64,000 nucleotides of DNA from Hyphomicrobiales bacterium (GTDB lineage: Bacteria; Pseudomonadota; Alphaproteobacteria; Rhizobiales; Beijerinckiaceae). Numbering within the stretch: the stretch's first letter is position 1; each line of letters begins with the position of its first letter. Positions 1 through 9,955 of the stretch are shown piece after piece. The stretch covers positions 1 to 64,000 of the forward strand of contig UCBZ01000009.1 of NCBI GenBank assembly GCA_900470775.1, given 5' to 3'. Below the pieces are notes generated by a model that had not been told where the DNA came from, ran no database searches, and worked only from the letters and a program-made list of their open reading frames with translations. The translations under genes were made by a program, and so were the position numbers.

Positions 1-36
1 GTCGGCGCCGGCGTCGTCGCCAGCATCATCGCGTAA
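1..36 (+). CDS. tuf: Elongation factor Tu, C-terminal end (partial)
   Basis: Only the last 11 codons and the TAA stop are inside the window. They read [11 protein letters not shown], which matches the conserved end of EF-Tu domain III. EF-Tu delivers aminoacyl-tRNA to the ribosome as a GTP complex. Its position just before rpsJ is the classical str/S10 junction of proteobacteria, which supports the call despite the short fragment. Confidence 0.85.
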   Translation, partial: VGAGVVASIIA

Positions 37-103
37 CAAACGTTTTCGTGAGGGCGATGGCCCTGCGGCCTTCGCCTTCTCACGTCACGAGGAAGAAAAG
101 ACC

Positions 104-412
104 ATGAACGGTCAGAACATCCGGATCCGCCTCAAGGCGTTCGACCACCGCATCCTCGACGCTTCGACGCGCGAGATCGTGTCGACCGCAAAGAGGACGG
201 GCGCCCAGGTCCGCGGCCCCATCCCGCTGCCCACGCTCATCGAGAAGTTCACGGTCAACCGCTCGCCCCACATCGACAAGAAGTCGCGCGAGCAGTTCGA
301 AATGCGGACCCACAAGCGGGTTCTCGACATCGTCGACCCGACCCCGCAGACGGTCGACGCCCTCATGAAGCTCGATCTCGCCGCCGGCGTCGACGTCGAA
401 ATCAAGCTCTGA
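104..412 (+). CDS. rpsJ: 30S ribosomal protein S10
   Basis: The 102-residue product has normal S10 length and the family pattern, including [14 protein letters not shown] at the N-terminus and GPIPLPT near residue 36. S10 sits in the 30S head and also acts as NusE, the partner of NusB in transcription antitermination. A purine-rich ribosome binding site (GAGGAAG, 89-95) precedes the ATG. It opens the S10 block 67 bases after tuf; I see no terminator between them, so co-transcription is possible. Confidence 0.98.
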   Translation: MNGQNIRIRLKAFDHRILDASTREIVSTAKRTGAQVRGPIPLPTLIEKFTVNRSPHIDKKSREQFEMRTHKRVLDIVDPTPQTVDALMKLDLAAGVDVEIKL

Positions 413-486
413 TCCTAATTTAGCCGGGTCCTCTGCCTCCAGCGTTTTGGCTGGATGAGTAAGACCCCAAGGGAAGGTATGCACCG

Positions 487-1212
487 ATGCGTTCCGGTGT
501 GATTGCACAGAAAGTCGGGATGACCCGCATCTTCACCGATGCCGGCGAACATATCCCGGTCACCGTGCTGAAGCTCGATAACTGCCAGGTCGTTGCTCAT
601 CGCACGATCGAGAAGAACGGCTATGTTGCCGTGCAGCTCGGGACGGGCTTGGCCAAGGTCAAGAATGTCTCGAAGGCTGAGCGCGGCCATTTCGCCGTCG
701 CCAAGGTCGAGCCCAAGCGCAAGGTCGTCGAGTTCCGCGTCAGCGATGACGCGCTGATCCCGGTCGGCGCCGAGCTCACCGCCGACCACTTCGTCGTCGG
801 CCAGTTCGTCGATGTCAGCGGCACGACGCTCGGCAAGGGCTTCGCCGGCGGCATGAAGCGCTGGAACTTCGGTGGTCTTCGCGCCACCCACGGTGTTTCG
901 GTCTCGCATCGCTCGATCGGTTCGACCGGTGGTCGTCAGGACCCTGGCAAGACCTTCAAGAACAAGAAGATGCCGGGCCATCTCGGTTCCGAGCGCGTCA
1001 CCACGCAGAACCTGCGCGTCGTCCAGACGGATGTCGAGCGCGGCCTGATCCTGGTCGAGGGCGCCGTTCCCGGCCATGCCGGCGGCTGGATCCATGTGCG
1101 GGACGCCATCAAGCGCGCCCTGCCCAAGGATGCGCCCCTGCCGGGCAAGTTCAAGCTGAATGGCGGCGAAACGCCGGCTCCCGCAGCCGAGACGGTTGAG
1201 GAGAACGCGTGA
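487..1212 (+). CDS. rplC: 50S ribosomal protein L3
   Basis: The 241-residue protein begins [16 protein letters not shown], a typical L3 start, and keeps the central loop [17 protein letters not shown] that reaches toward the peptidyl transferase centre. Gln151 in that loop corresponds to the glutamine methylated by PrmB in E. coli (family knowledge). It is about 30 residues longer than E. coli L3 because of an Ala/Glu-rich C-terminal tail, which is common in alphaproteobacteria. Its TGA overlaps the next ATG by one base. Confidence 0.98.
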   Translation: MRSGVIAQKVGMTRIFTDAGEHIPVTVLKLDNCQVVAHRTIEKNGYVAVQLGTGLAKVKNVSKAERGHFAVAKVEPKRKVVEFRVSDDALIPVGAELTADHFVVGQFVDVSGTTLGKGFAGGMKRWNFGGLRATHGVSVSHRSIGSTGGRQDPGKTFKNKKMPGHLGSERVTTQNLRVVQTDVERGLILVEGAVPGHAGGWIHVRDAIKRALPKDAPLPGKFKLNGGETPAPAAETVEENA

Positions 1213-1832
1213 TGAAGCTCGATATCACCACCCTCGAAGGTGGCTCGGCCGGTTCGGTCGAGCTCTCGGATGCGATCTTCGGCCTTGAGCCGCGCGCCGA
1301 CATCCTGGCCCGCATGGTGCGCTACCAGCTCGCCAAGCGTCGCGCCGGCACGCACAAGTCCAAGGGCCGGTCGGAAGTCGACCGCACCCGCAAGAAGATC
1401 TACAAGCAGAAGGGCACCGGCGGCGCCCGTCACGGTGCAGCTTCCGCTCCGCAGTTCCGCGGCGGCGGCAAGGCCTTCGGACCGATCGTGCGCGACCACG
1501 CCCACGACCTGCCCAAGAAGGTCCGCGCTTTGGCTCTGCGCCATGCGCTTTCGTCGAAGGCCAAGGATGGCGGCATCATCATCATCGATGACGCCAAGCT
1601 CTCCGAGCCGAAGACCAAGGTCCTGCTCGGTCATTTCGGCAAGCTGGCCCTGTCCAGCGCGCTGGTGATCGGCGGCGCCGAGATCGATACGAATTTCGGC
1701 CTGGCGGCGCGTTCGATCCCGAATGTCGACGTCCTGCCGATCCAGGGCATCAACGTTTATGACATCCTGCGTCGCGACAAGCTTGTCCTGACCCGCGCGG
1801 CTGTCGATGCGCTGGAGGCGCGCTTCACATGA
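1212..1832 (+). CDS. rplD: 50S ribosomal protein L4
   Basis: L4 of 206 residues with the conserved internal loop around [20 protein letters not shown], which lines the peptide exit tunnel. I chose the ATG at 1212, which overlaps the rplC stop as ATGA; a GTG one codon earlier is also open but gives an unneeded extra Met. In E. coli L4 represses its own operon through the S10 leader; the sequence here does not show whether that holds in this organism. Confidence 0.97.
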   Translation: MKLDITTLEGGSAGSVELSDAIFGLEPRADILARMVRYQLAKRRAGTHKSKGRSEVDRTRKKIYKQKGTGGARHGAASAPQFRGGGKAFGPIVRDHAHDLPKKVRALALRHALSSKAKDGGIIIIDDAKLSEPKTKVLLGHFGKLALSSALVIGGAEIDTNFGLAARSIPNVDVLPIQGINVYDILRRDKLVLTRAAVDALEARFT

Positions 1833-2137
1833 GCACGGCGAAGAATCTGGACCCGCGCCACTACGACGTCATTCGTGGCCCGGTGATCACCGAAAAGGCG
1901 ACCATGCTCTCGGAGCACAACAAGGTCGTCTTCAAGGTCGCCAAGACCGCGACCAAGCCGCAGATCAAGGCGGCGATCGAGAAGCTGTTCGATGTCAAGG
2001 TGAAGAGCGTCAACACGCTCGTCACCGAGGGCAAGATGAAGGTCTTCCGGGGCCGGCTCGGCCAGCGCTCGGACGTCAAGAAGGCGGTCGTGACCCTCGA
2101 GGAAGGTCACTCCATCGATGTGACCACGGGCCTGTAA
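1829..2137 (+). CDS. rplW: 50S ribosomal protein L23
   Basis: The 102-residue product has the normal L23 length and the family motif [15 protein letters not shown] at the N-terminus. L23 lies at the tunnel exit and is the docking point for trigger factor and signal recognition particle. The start codon overlaps the rplD stop (ATGA), indicating translational coupling. Confidence 0.97.
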   Translation: MSTAKNLDPRHYDVIRGPVITEKATMLSEHNKVVFKVAKTATKPQIKAAIEKLFDVKVKSVNTLVTEGKMKVFRGRLGQRSDVKKAVVTLEEGHSIDVTTGL

Positions 2138-2153
2138 GGAAGGATCGCAAACC

Positions 2154-2996
2154 ATGGCTTTGAAGCATTTCAAGCCGGTCACGCCGAGCCTTCGCCAGCT
2201 CGTGATCGTCGACCGCAGCGAGCTCTACAAGGGCAAGCCGCTCAAGGTGCTGACGGAGGGCAAGTCGTCCTCCGGCGGCCGCAACAATCTCGGCCGCATC
2301 ACCGTCCGCTTCCGCGGCGGTGGACACAAGCGGACGCTGCGCCTGATCGACTTCAAGCGTCGCGGCAAGGATGGCATTCCGGCCGTGGTCGAGCGGCTGG
2401 AGTATGATCCCAATCGCACGGCGTTCATCGCGCTGATCAAGTACAGCGACGGCGAGCAGGCCTATATTCTGGCCCCGCAGCGCCTCGCCGTCGGCGACAG
2501 CGTGATCTCGGGTCCGTCGGTCGACGTGAAGCCGGGCAACGCGGCCCCGATGGGCTCGTTGCCGATCGGCACGATCGTCCACAATCTGGAGCTGAAGATC
2601 GGCAAGGGTGGGCAGCTCGCTCGTTCCGCCGGCAACTACGCCCAGATCGTCGGTCGCGACCAGGGCTACGTCATCGTCCGCCTGAACTCGGGCGAACAGC
2701 GCCTGATCAGCGGCCTGTGCTATGCTACGGTGGGCGCGGTTTCGAACCCCGACCACATGAACCGGAATGACGGCAAGGCAGGGCGTTCGCGCTGGCTCGG
2801 TCGTCGCCCGCATAACCGCGGTGTCTCGATGAACCCTGTCGACCATCCCCATGGCGGCGGCGAAGGCCGCACCTCCGGTGGTCGTCACCCGGTTACCCCC
2901 TGGGGCAAGCCGACCAAGGGCAAGAAGACCCGCTCGAACAAGCGGACCGATACGTTCATCGTGTCGAGCCGTCACGCCCGCAAGAAGAAGAACTGA
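2154..2996 (+). CDS. rplB: 50S ribosomal protein L2
   Basis: L2 of 280 residues, with the SH3-like RNA-binding core in the first half and the conserved block [13 protein letters not shown] near residue 225. The His in that block is the residue implicated in subunit association and peptidyl transferase function. The basic C-terminus ([12 protein letters not shown]...) is typical. A purine-rich ribosome binding site precedes the ATG 16 bases after rplW. Confidence 0.98.
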   Translation: MALKHFKPVTPSLRQLVIVDRSELYKGKPLKVLTEGKSSSGGRNNLGRITVRFRGGGHKRTLRLIDFKRRGKDGIPAVVERLEYDPNRTAFIALIKYSDGEQAYILAPQRLAVGDSVISGPSVDVKPGNAAPMGSLPIGTIVHNLELKIGKGGQLARSAGNYAQIVGRDQGYVIVRLNSGEQRLISGLCYATVGAVSNPDHMNRNDGKAGRSRWLGRRPHNRGVSMNPVDHPHGGGEGRTSGGRHPVTPWGKPTKGKKTRSNKRTDTFIVSSRHARKKKN

Positions 2997-3004
2997 GGTC
3001 CGTC

Positions 3005-3283
3005 ATGGCGCGTTCGCTTTGGAAAGGTCCGTTTGTCGACGGATACCTTCTGAAAAAGGCCGAGGTTGCCCGTTCGGCGGCCCGGTCTGAGGTCATCAAG
3101 ATCTGGAGCCGTCGCTCCACGATCCTCCCGCAGTTCGTCGGTCTGACGTTCGGCGTCTACAACGGCCACAAGCATGTGCCGGTGAACGTCTCCGAGGAGA
3201 TGGTGGGCCACAAGTTCGGCGAGTTCTCGCCGACGCGCACCTTCCACGGTCACGCCGCCGACAAGAAGGCGAAGAGGAAGTAA
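3005..3283 (+). CDS. rpsS: 30S ribosomal protein S19
   Basis: A 92-residue protein starting [18 protein letters not shown] and carrying [16 protein letters not shown], both diagnostic of S19. S19 lies in the 30S head, forms a complex with S13 and contacts the A-site tRNA region. It follows rplB after 8 bases and precedes rplV by 3, the standard S10-operon order. Confidence 0.98.
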   Translation: MARSLWKGPFVDGYLLKKAEVARSAARSEVIKIWSRRSTILPQFVGLTFGVYNGHKHVPVNVSEEMVGHKFGEFSPTRTFHGHAADKKAKRK

Positions 3284-3286
3284 GCC

Positions 3287-3670
3287 ATGGGAAAAGCATC
3301 AGCCCCCCGTGCGCTGCCCGAGAACGAAGCCGTTGCGATCGCTCGCAACCTTCGCGTCTCGCCGCAGAAGCTCAACCTCCTCGCTCAGCTCATCCGCGGC
3401 AAGAAGGTCTCGACCGCGCTCGCCGATCTCGAGTTCTCGCGCAAGCGGATCTCGCTGGACGTGCGCAAGTGCCTTCAGAGCGCGATCGCCAACGCCGAGA
3501 ACAACCATGATCTCGACGTCGACGATCTCGTCGTCGCCCAAGCGTTCGTCGGCAAGGCCCTGGTCATGAAGCGTTTCCACGCCCGTGCCCGTGGCCGTGG
3601 CGCCCGCATCCTGAAGCCCTTCGCGAACATCACGATCATCGTGCGCGAAGTCGCTGCGGCCAAGGCCTGA
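3287..3670 (+). CDS. rplV: 50S ribosomal protein L22
   Basis: The 127-residue product contains the L22 core ([20 protein letters not shown]) and, near the C-terminus, the beta-hairpin [18 protein letters not shown] that extends into the exit tunnel, where macrolide-resistance mutations arise in other bacteria. The first residues are slightly extended compared with E. coli. Spacing to neighbours (3 and 10 bases) fits the S10 operon. Confidence 0.98.
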   Translation: MGKASAPRALPENEAVAIARNLRVSPQKLNLLAQLIRGKKVSTALADLEFSRKRISLDVRKCLQSAIANAENNHDLDVDDLVVAQAFVGKALVMKRFHARARGRGARILKPFANITIIVREVAAAKA

Positions 3671-3680
3671 GGAGAGAACG

Positions 3681-4388
3681 ATGGGTCAGAAAATCAATCC
3701 GATCGGGCTTCGCCTCGGCATCAATCGCACCTGGGATTCGCGCTGGTTCGCGCAGAAGGGCGAGTACGGCAAGCTGCTTCATGAGGATATGGCGATCCGC
3801 GCCATGCTCATGAAGATGCTGAAGCAGGCTGCGATCTCGAAGATCATCATCGAGCGCCCGCACAAGAAGTGCCGCGTCACCATCCACTCGGCTCGTCCGG
3901 GCGTGGTGATCGGCAAGAAGGGCGCCGATATCGAGAAGCTCCGCAAGTCGGTGATGAAGCTGACCAAGGCGGACGTCACGATCAACATCGTCGAGGTGCG
4001 CAAGCCCGAGATCGACGCGACGCTGGTCGCCGACTCGATCGCGCAGCAGCTCGAGCGTCGCGTTGCGTTCCGTCGCGCCATGAAGCGGGCCGTTCAGTCG
4101 GCCATGCGTCTGGGCGCCGAGGGCATCCGCATCAACTGCTCGGGCCGTCTCGGCGGCGCCGAGATCGCGCGCCTCGAATGGTATCGCGAAGGTCGGGTGC
4201 CGCTGCACACGCTGCGCGCCGATGTCGATTACGGTGTCGGCACCGCCTTCACCACCTATGGCACCTGCGGCATCAAGGTCTGGATCTTCAAGGGCGAGAT
4301 CCTTGAGCACGACCCGATGGCCCAGGACAAGCGCATGGCAGACGAGGGCAGCCGTTCCGGCGGTGGCCATCGTCGCGAGCATGCATAA
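3681..4388 (+). CDS. rpsC: 30S ribosomal protein S3
   Basis: S3 of 235 residues. It starts [20 protein letters not shown], has the KH RNA-binding motif [15 protein letters not shown] (GKKG loop) near residues 75-90, and the C-terminal domain with [21 protein letters not shown]3 forms part of the mRNA entry channel and has helicase activity with S4 and S5. A GGAGAG ribosome binding site precedes the ATG. Confidence 0.98.
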   Translation: MGQKINPIGLRLGINRTWDSRWFAQKGEYGKLLHEDMAIRAMLMKMLKQAAISKIIIERPHKKCRVTIHSARPGVVIGKKGADIEKLRKSVMKLTKADVTINIVEVRKPEIDATLVADSIAQQLERRVAFRRAMKRAVQSAMRLGAEGIRINCSGRLGGAEIARLEWYREGRVPLHTLRADVDYGVGTAFTTYGTCGIKVWIFKGEILEHDPMAQDKRMADEGSRSGGGHRREHA

Positions 4389-4406
4389 GGCTGATCGAGA
4401 AGAGCC

Positions 4407-4820
4407 ATGTTGCAACCAAAGAAGACCAAGTTCCGCAAGCAGTTCAAGGGACGCATTGCGGGCGTCGCCAAGGGCGGCACGGACCTGAACTTCGGCCAGT
4501 TCGGCCTGAAGGCCCAGGAGCCCGAGCGCGTCACGGCCCGACAGATCGAGGCGGCCCGCCGCGCGATCACCCGTGCCATGAAGCGCGCCGGCCGCGTCTG
4601 GATCCGCATCTTCCCGGACGTGCCGGTTTCGAAGAAGCCGACCGAAGTCCGCATGGGCAAGGGCAAGGGCGCGCCTGAATTCTGGGCAGCCAAGGTCAAG
4701 CCGGGCCGGATCATGTTCGAGATCGACGGCGTGCCTGAGGAAACCGCACGCGAGGCCATGCGCCTCGGCGCGGCCAAGCTGCCGATCAAGACGCGCTTCA
4801 TTCAGCGCATCGCCGAGTAA
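4407..4820 (+). CDS. rplP: 50S ribosomal protein L16
   Basis: The 137-residue protein starts [16 protein letters not shown] and carries [19 protein letters not shown] and [11 protein letters not shown], all standard L16 motifs. L16 organises the A-site and the peptidyl transferase centre. It sits between rpsC and rpmC as in most bacteria, with a GAAGAG-type ribosome binding site. Confidence 0.98.
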   Translation: MLQPKKTKFRKQFKGRIAGVAKGGTDLNFGQFGLKAQEPERVTARQIEAARRAITRAMKRAGRVWIRIFPDVPVSKKPTEVRMGKGKGAPEFWAAKVKPGRIMFEIDGVPEETAREAMRLGAAKLPIKTRFIQRIAE

Positions 4821-4833
4821 GAGGGAGGACAAG

Positions 4834-5046
4834 ATGAAAGCTTCGCAACGCCTGTCCGACCTGACAGCCATGAGCGTGGACCTGCTCCAGGACGAACTCC
4901 TGAAGCTCAAGAAGGAGCAGTTCAACCTGCGCTTTCAGAAGGCCACCGGCCAGCTCGAGAACACCGCCCGGGTGACCGAGGTCCGCAAGGACATCGCCCG
5001 CATCAAGACGCTGCAGCGGTCGAAGACCGTCGCGGCGAGCGCCTGA
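4834..5046 (+). CDS. rpmC: 50S ribosomal protein L29
   Basis: A 70-residue, largely helical protein with the L29 pattern [17 protein letters not shown] and ...[12 protein letters not shown]29 lies beside L23 at the tunnel exit. A GAGGGAGGA ribosome binding site directly precedes the ATG. Length is within the family range of 60-72. Confidence 0.97.
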   Translation: MKASQRLSDLTAMSVDLLQDELLKLKKEQFNLRFQKATGQLENTARVTEVRKDIARIKTLQRSKTVAASA

Positions 5047-5057
5047 GGAGTCAGACA

Positions 5058-5300
5058 ATGCCGAAGCGCGTGCTGCAGGGCGTCGTCGTCAGCGACAAGC
5101 AGAACAAAACTGTTGTGGTCAAGGTCGAGCGGCGCTATACGCACCCTCTCCTCAAGAAGACGGTTCGCCGTACCAAGAACTACCACGCCCATGATGAGGC
5201 GCAGGTGGCCAAGGTCGGGGATCAGGTCTGGATTGAGGAGTCCAAGCCCATTTCCAAGCTGAAAAGCTGGGTTGTGCTCGACAACGCCCCCAAGGCGTAG
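5058..5300 (+). CDS. rpsQ: 30S ribosomal protein S17
   Basis: The 80-residue product begins [21 protein letters not shown], the OB-fold start of S17, and keeps the [17 protein letters not shown] segment. S17 is a primary 16S rRNA-binding protein in the 30S body. It is the last gene of the S10 block; a 211-base gap follows before rplN. Confidence 0.97.
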   Translation: MPKRVLQGVVVSDKQNKTVVVKVERRYTHPLLKKTVRRTKNYHAHDEAQVAKVGDQVWIEESKPISKLKSWVVLDNAPKA

Positions 5301-5511
5301 GTCAACGCGGTCTCTGTTGCCCGAATCATATCGGGTGGCGGGGAGGGCGGAATAGGATAAGTCGGGCATGTTTAGCCGCAAGAGTGCGTGCACTTTTGCG
5401 GTTCGTGCTTTGTTTTGAGGCCAGGGGGCGATCGACCCCCGTCAGTCGTAGTCCCGGAGGCACTGATGCTTTCGGGAAACCGCGCTGATACACACTGGAA
5501 GGATCAAGGCC
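5301..5511 (+). promoter_or_regulatory. Structured S17-L14 gap (S10/spc boundary)
   Basis: This 211-base gap falls where E. coli starts the separate spc operon. It holds a near-perfect 12-base inverted repeat (5376-5401, CCGCAAGAGTGC / GCACTTTTGCGG), a GGGGG-CCCCC hairpin (5424-5440) and smaller palindromes, but no clear U-tract. I cannot point to a convincing -35/-10 pair. A leader, processing site or internal promoter are all possible; which one is inference. Confidence 0.4.
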
Positions 5512-5880
5512 ATGATCCAGGTGCAGACGAATCTCGAGGTCGCGGATAACTCCGGCGCCCGTCGCGTGATGTGCATCAAGGTTCTCGGCGGGTCGAAGCG
5601 GCGCTATGCCCGCATTGGCGACATCATCGTCGTCTCGATCAAGGAAGCCATTCCGCGCGGTCGCGTGAAGAAGGGCGACGTCATGAAGGCGGTCGTCGTT
5701 CGCACCGCCAAGGACGTCAAGCGCGCCGATGGTTCGGTGATCCGGTTCGACCGCAATGCGGCCGTGCTGATCAACAACCAGAAGGAGCCTGTCGGCACCC
5801 GTATCTTCGGACCGGTTCCGCGCGAGCTGCGCGCCAAGAACCACATGAAGATCATCTCGCTTGCGCCAGAGGTGCTGTGA
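5512..5880 (+). CDS. rplN: 50S ribosomal protein L14
   Basis: L14 of exactly 122 residues, the near-invariant family length, starting [21 protein letters not shown] and ending with [19 protein letters not shown]14 forms an intersubunit bridge and is the binding site of the silencing factor RsfS. An AAGGAT ribosome binding site precedes it; its TGA overlaps the rplX ATG by one base. Confidence 0.98.
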   Translation: MIQVQTNLEVADNSGARRVMCIKVLGGSKRRYARIGDIIVVSIKEAIPRGRVKKGDVMKAVVVRTAKDVKRADGSVIRFDRNAAVLINNQKEPVGTRIFGPVPRELRAKNHMKIISLAPEVL

Positions 5881-6197
5881 TGGCTGCGAAAATCAAGAAG
5901 GGCGACAAGGTCGTCGTGCTGGCCGGCCGTGACAAGGGCAAGGCCGGCGAAGTGCTCCAGGTCATTCCGAAGGATGCCCGTGCCATCGTGCGCGGTGTCA
6001 TGCTCGTTAAGAAGCACACCAAGGCTTCGGCGCAGTCGGAGGGCGGCATCATTTCCAAGGAAGCCACCATCGACCTGTCGAATCTCGCCGTGGCCGATCC
6101 CAAGGATGGCAAGCCGACCCGCGTCGGCTTCAAGGTCCTGGATGATGGCCGCAAGGTCCGTTTCGCCAAGCGTTCGGGGGATCTGATCGATGGCTGA
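5880..6197 (+). CDS. rplX: 50S ribosomal protein L24
   Basis: The ATG at 5880 overlaps the rplN stop (TGATGG) and gives a 105-residue L24. It has the KOW motif [20 protein letters not shown] at residues 5-25. L24 is one of the first proteins to bind 23S rRNA during assembly. The frame is open further upstream, inside rplN, but only the 5880 start matches the family. Confidence 0.97.
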   Translation: MAAKIKKGDKVVVLAGRDKGKAGEVLQVIPKDARAIVRGVMLVKKHTKASAQSEGGIISKEATIDLSNLAVADPKDGKPTRVGFKVLDDGRKVRFAKRSGDLIDG

Positions 6198-6756
6198 GAA
6201 CCAGCAGGCGGCGCTTACGCCGCGCATGAAGCAGCATTACGAGGACGTCGTTCGTCCGGCGATGATCGCCGAGTTCGGCTACAAGAACGTCATGGAAGTG
6301 CCGACCATCGAGAAGGTCGTCATCAACATGGGCGTTGGCGAAGCGACTGCCGACCGCAAGAAGGTCGACAACGCTGCCGGCGACCTCGCCCTGATCGCCG
6401 GCCAGAAGCCGGTCATCACCAAGTCCCGCCTCGCCATCGCCGGCTTCAAGCTGCGCGAGAACATGGCGGTCGGCTGCAAGGTCACGCTGCGCAAGACCAA
6501 GATGTTCGAGTTCGTCGATCGCCTGGTCACCATCGCGCTTCCCCGCGTGCGTGACTTCCGCGGCCTCAACCCGAAGTCGTTCGACGGGCGCGGCAATTTC
6601 GCGCTCGGGATCAAGGAGCACATCGTGTTCCCCGAGATCAACTACGACAAGGTCGACCAGGTCTGGGGTATGGACGTCATCGTCTGCACGACTGCGAAGT
6701 CGGACGACGAGGCACGCGCCCTGCTCAAGCACTTCAACTTCCCGTTCCGGCAGTGA
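6190..6756 (+). CDS. rplE: 50S ribosomal protein L5
   Basis: The 188-residue protein overlaps rplX by 8 bases. It contains [15 protein letters not shown] and [20 protein letters not shown], the 5S-rRNA-binding core, and the C-terminal [19 protein letters not shown]5 joins 5S rRNA to the central protuberance with L18. An N-terminal extension of a few residues compared with E. coli is usual in alphaproteobacteria. Confidence 0.98.
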   Translation: MAENQQAALTPRMKQHYEDVVRPAMIAEFGYKNVMEVPTIEKVVINMGVGEATADRKKVDNAAGDLALIAGQKPVITKSRLAIAGFKLRENMAVGCKVTLRKTKMFEFVDRLVTIALPRVRDFRGLNPKSFDGRGNFALGIKEHIVFPEINYDKVDQVWGMDVIVCTTAKSDDEARALLKHFNFPFRQ

Positions 6757-6792
6757 ACTTAAGCGTTCATACGCGGAAACCAGGAGAGATCG

Positions 6793-7098
6793 ATGGCTAA
6801 GAAAAGCTCCGTCGAGAACAACAACCACCGCAAGGCTCTGGTGAAGAAATTCGCCGGTAAGCGCGCGCGGCTTCTCGCGATCGCCAATGACGAAAGCCAG
6901 TCCATGGACGAGCGGTTCCTCGCTCGCCTCAAGCTGGCCGAACTGCCGCGCAACTCGGCGCCTAACCGCGTGCGCAACCGTTGCGAAGTCACGGGGCGTC
7001 CGCGCGCCGTCTACCGCAAGCTGAAGATGTCGCGCATTGCGCTGCGCGAGCTCGGCAACAAGGGGCTGGTTCCCGGCCTCGTCAAGTCGAGCTGGTGA
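6793..7098 (+). CDS. rpsN: 30S ribosomal protein S14 (zinc-independent form)
   Basis: S14 of 101 residues starting [10 protein letters not shown]. The C-terminal region [19 protein letters not shown] has a single Cys, so this is the long zinc-independent type rather than the short four-cysteine type. It sits in the 30S head. A GGAGAG ribosome binding site precedes the ATG. Confidence 0.98.
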   Translation: MAKKSSVENNNHRKALVKKFAGKRARLLAIANDESQSMDERFLARLKLAELPRNSAPNRVRNRCEVTGRPRAVYRKLKMSRIALRELGNKGLVPGLVKSSW

Positions 7099-7110
7099 GG
7101 AGGACGCATC

Positions 7111-7506
7111 GTGATCATTGATCCGCTTGGAGATATGCTGACCCGCATCCGCAATGCGCAGATGCGGCGCAAGTCGCGCGTTTCGACGCCCGGTTCGAAG
7201 CTGAGGGCCCGCGTGCTCGATGTGCTCGAATCCGAGGGCTACATCCGCGGCTATACCCAGACCGAGTTCGGCAATGGCCGGACTGAGTTCGATATCGAGC
7301 TGAAGTACCATGAGGGACTGCCGGTCATCCGGTCGATCTCGCGTGTGTCCAAGCCCGGCCGCCGCGTCTATTCTTCGGTGGAGACGATGCCGCGCGTGGC
7401 CGATGGCCTTGGCGTGACGATCATCTCGACCCCGAAGGGTGTGATGCCCGATCATCTTGCCCGCGAGCAGAACGTGGGCGGCGAAGTGCTTTGCAAGGTC
7501 TTCTGA
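7111..7506 (+). CDS. rpsH: 30S ribosomal protein S8
   Basis: A 131-residue S8 that uses a GTG start (7111), chosen because it follows a strong GAGGAGG ribosome binding site and because the protein then begins (M)[16 protein letters not shown], the family start. The C-terminal [19 protein letters not shown] is also typical. In E. coli S8 represses the spc operon at the L5 region; no equivalent could be confirmed here. Confidence 0.97.
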   Translation: MIIDPLGDMLTRIRNAQMRRKSRVSTPGSKLRARVLDVLESEGYIRGYTQTEFGNGRTEFDIELKYHEGLPVIRSISRVSKPGRRVYSSVETMPRVADGLGVTIISTPKGVMPDHLAREQNVGGEVLCKVF

Positions 7507-7539
7507 CCTTTCGCGCCGCTCGTTTTCAGGAGAAATCCA

Positions 7540-8073
7540 ATGTCTCGTATCGGTAAGAAGCCTGTTCCGGTTCCCGCTGGCGTCACCGCCAACGTCGCCG
7601 GCCAGCTCGTCAAGGTAAAGGGCGCGAAGGGGGAACTCTCCTTCACCGTGCCTGACGACGTTTCGGTCGCCATGGAAAATGGCGCGATCGCGGTTCAGCC
7701 GCGTTCGCAGAGCAAGCGCGCGCGCTCGCTCTGGGGCACCTCGCGTGCCCGCATCGCCAATCTCGTCGTCGGCACCACCGCCGGCTTCGAGAAGAAGCTT
7801 GAGATCAACGGCGTCGGCTACAAGGCCGCCGTCAACGGCAAGGTTCTGAAGCTCTCGCTGGGCTACAGCCACGACATCGACTATGCGATCCCGGAAGGGG
7901 TTGCGATCGTGACGCCGAAGCCGACCGAAATCGTCATCACCGGCATCGACAAGCAGGTGGTCGGCCAGACCGCCGCCGAAATCCGCGACTATCGCGGGCC
8001 TGAGCCTTACAAGGGCAAGGGCGTCAAATACGCCGGCGAATTCATCTTCCGCAAGGAAGGGAAGAAGAAGTAA
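7540..8073 (+). CDS. rplF: 50S ribosomal protein L6
   Basis: L6 of 177 residues with two repeated domains. It starts [15 protein letters not shown] and carries the signature [16 protein letters not shown] at the C-terminus. L6 sits near the factor-binding centre of the large subunit. The ribosome binding site AGGAGA is well placed. Confidence 0.98.
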   Translation: MSRIGKKPVPVPAGVTANVAGQLVKVKGAKGELSFTVPDDVSVAMENGAIAVQPRSQSKRARSLWGTSRARIANLVVGTTAGFEKKLEINGVGYKAAVNGKVLKLSLGYSHDIDYAIPEGVAIVTPKPTEIVITGIDKQVVGQTAAEIRDYRGPEPYKGKGVKYAGEFIFRKEGKKK

Positions 8074-8078
8074 CCGCC

Positions 8079-8441
8079 ATGAGCAAGCAGACAGAGAACA
8101 CTGCGCGCCGCAAGGCCCGCGTCCGCCGCGCGATCAAGGCTGTTGCCAATGGCCGCGCCCGCCTGTCGGTGCATCGCACCGGCAAGCAGATCTACGCCCA
8201 GATCATCGACGACGTGAAGGGTGTCACCGTCGCGTCGGCCTCGAGCCTGGACAAGGACATCCGCGGCGACATCAAGTCGGGCGCGAATGTCGAGGCGGCC
8301 GCAACGATCGGCAAGCTGATCGCCGAGCGCGCCACCAAGGCCGGCGTGAAGGACGTGGTCTTCGACCGCGGCTCCTACATGTATCACGGCCGCGTCAAGG
8401 CGCTGGCCGATGCGGCCCGCGAAGCTGGCCTGAACTTCTGA
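8079..8441 (+). CDS. rplR: 50S ribosomal protein L18
   Basis: The 120-residue protein has the L18 pattern ([18 protein letters not shown], then [26 protein letters not shown]). L18 binds 5S rRNA with L5. It begins 5 bases after rplF. An unusually wide 146-base gap follows before rpsE. Confidence 0.98.
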   Translation: MSKQTENTARRKARVRRAIKAVANGRARLSVHRTGKQIYAQIIDDVKGVTVASASSLDKDIRGDIKSGANVEAAATIGKLIAERATKAGVKDVVFDRGSYMYHGRVKALADAAREAGLNF

Positions 8442-8452
8442 GTTCTGCTAAC

Positions 8453-8496
8453 CCGGCCCCTGCCATCGCGCTCAACGGCGTGATGGCAGGGGCCGG
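8453..8496 (+). other. Perfect 15-bp stem-loop between L18 and S5 genes
   Basis: Bases 8453-8467 and 8482-8496 are exact reverse complements (CCGGCCCCTGCCATC), with a 14-base loop. No run of T follows, so it is not a simple intrinsic terminator, and the essential spc genes continue downstream. It may be an RNA-processing or mRNA-stability element, or a partial attenuator; that role is inference. Confidence 0.75.
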
Positions 8497-8587
8497 TCCC
8501 TATGTTTGAGACGTCGTTCCAACAGGAACGCTCGAGCGAGCGGCGCGGGACATTGATCCGGCGACCGCGCAAGTAAGAGGAAAGACC

Positions 8588-9148
8588 ATGGCGAGAGAGC
8601 CTCGTGACCGCGATCGCGAAGAGCGCGATTCAGAATTCGTGGACCGGCTGGTCCATATCAACCGCGTCGCCAAGGTGGTGAAGGGTGGTCGTCGCTTCGG
8701 CTTCGCCGCTCTCGTCGTCGTCGGTGACCAGAAGGGCCGCGTCGGCTTCGGCCACGGCAAGGCCCGTGAAGTTCCCGAGGCCATCCGCAAGGCGACGGAA
8801 GCCGCCAAGCGGGGCCTGGTCCGTATCCCGCTGCGCGAGGGGCGTACCCTGCATCACGATGTCCAGGGCCGTCACGGCGCCGGCAAGGTCGTGCTGCGTG
8901 CGGCTCCGGCCGGTACCGGCATCATCGCGGGTGGCCCGATGCGCGCCGTCTTCGAGGCGGTCGGCATGCAGGACGTGGTGTCGAAGTCGCTCGGCTCGTC
9001 GAACCCGTACAACCTCGTTCGCGCGACATTTGACGCGCTGAAGAACGAAGACAGCCCGCGTGGCGTTGCCGCGCGCCGCAACCTCAAGGTCTCGGCCCTG
9101 CAGACGCGTCGCCGCGATGCCGGCACTGACGCCGCTGTTGAAGCGTGA
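8588..9148 (+). CDS. rpsE: 30S ribosomal protein S5
   Basis: S5 of 186 residues. It has the N-terminal double-stranded-RNA-binding fold with [20 protein letters not shown], the [15 protein letters not shown] motif, and the second domain with [18 protein letters not shown]5 controls decoding accuracy and is where spectinomycin resistance maps. The ribosome binding site AGAGGAAAG precedes the ATG. Confidence 0.98.
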   Translation: MAREPRDRDREERDSEFVDRLVHINRVAKVVKGGRRFGFAALVVVGDQKGRVGFGHGKAREVPEAIRKATEAAKRGLVRIPLREGRTLHHDVQGRHGAGKVVLRAAPAGTGIIAGGPMRAVFEAVGMQDVVSKSLGSSNPYNLVRATFDALKNEDSPRGVAARRNLKVSALQTRRRDAGTDAAVEA

Positions 9149-9158
9149 GGGTGCGATC

Positions 9159-9356
9159 ATGGCAAAGTCTGACAACAAGACCGTCGTCGTCGAGCAGATC
9201 GGCAGCCCGATCCGCCGCGAGGCTTCGCAGCGCCAGACCCTGATCGGTCTCGGCCTGAACAAGATCCGCAGGCAGTCGACCCTGGTCGATACGCCGTCCG
9301 TGCGAGGCATGATCGATAAGGTCAGGCACCTCGTGCGCGTCGTCGACGCGAAGTGA
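9159..9356 (+). CDS. rpmD: 50S ribosomal protein L30
   Basis: The ATG at 9159 gives a 65-residue L30 with the family core [20 protein letters not shown] and ...[12 protein letters not shown]. The open frame runs upstream into rpsE, but an earlier start would add residues foreign to the family. It follows rpsE after 10 bases and precedes rplO, the expected order. Confidence 0.96.
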   Translation: MAKSDNKTVVVEQIGSPIRREASQRQTLIGLGLNKIRRQSTLVDTPSVRGMIDKVRHLVRVVDAK

Positions 9357-9369
9357 GGGGTATCGTTCG

Positions 9370-9849
9370 ATGAAACTCAACGACATCCGTGACAACGAAG
9401 GCGCGCACAAGTCGCGCATCCGCGTCGGCCGTGGCATCGGCTCGGGCAAGGGCAAGACCGGTGGTCGGGGCGTCAAGGGTCAGAAGGCCCGCTCAGGCGT
9501 CGCGGTCAAGGGCTTCGAAGGCGGCCAGATGCCGCTGTATCGTCGCCTGCCGAAGCGCGGCTTCAACAATCTGTTCGCCAAGGATCTGAACGAGGTCAAT
9601 CTCGGTCGCATCCAGCAGGCATTGGAAGCCGGCAAGCTCGACGCCAAGGGCACCGTCACGATCGAGGCGCTCGTCGCCGCCGGCGTGATCACCCGTCAGG
9701 CCAAGGACGGCGTCAAGATCCTCGGCGTCGGCGAACTCAAGACCAAGCTCGCCTTCGAGGTTTACGGCGCGTCGAAGTCTGCCGTCGAAGCGATCGAAAA
9801 GGCCGGCGGTTCGGTCAAGATCCTGGCGGCAGCCGCTTCACAGGCGTGA
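9370..9849 (+). CDS. rplO: 50S ribosomal protein L15
   Basis: L15 of 159 residues, starting [20 protein letters not shown] and containing the Gly/Arg-rich rRNA-binding segment [18 protein letters not shown] plus [20 protein letters not shown]15 is a late-assembling large-subunit protein. It precedes secY as in most bacteria. Confidence 0.98.
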   Translation: MKLNDIRDNEGAHKSRIRVGRGIGSGKGKTGGRGVKGQKARSGVAVKGFEGGQMPLYRRLPKRGFNNLFAKDLNEVNLGRIQQALEAGKLDAKGTVTIEALVAAGVITRQAKDGVKILGVGELKTKLAFEVYGASKSAVEAIEKAGGSVKILAAAASQA

Positions 9850-9874
9850 GCCGAGCGCTTACATGACGACTCGC

Positions 9875-9910
9875 GAACGGCGGCCGGGCCAGAAGCCCAG
9901 GCCGCCGTTC
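9875..9910 (+). other. Perfect 11-bp stem-loop between L15 and secY
   Basis: Bases 9875-9885 (GAACGGCGGCC) pair exactly with 9900-9910, and the loop holds a further GGGC/GCCC pair. There is no U-tract. It resembles the hairpins before rpsE and rpoA, and could tune secY mRNA level or stability relative to the ribosomal genes (inference). Confidence 0.7.
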
Positions 9911-9955
9911 GACTGTTTGACGACCGAATGACGACATCACCCAAGGACCGGACGC

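Noticed and set aside
3636..4925. Long minus-strand open frame of 429 codons opposite rpsC and rplP
   Set aside because: It is antisense to two certain ribosomal protein genes, and its Leu/Arg/Asp-rich composition is the usual mirror of GC-rich codon bias.
6130..7872. Minus-strand open frame of 580 codons opposite rplE, rpsN, rpsH and rplF
   Set aside because: Same reason: a shadow of four real genes, with no recognisable domain.
8453..8496. Hairpin after rplR taken as an intrinsic terminator
   Set aside because: No T-run follows, and essential genes of the same operon continue downstream without a visible new promoter.
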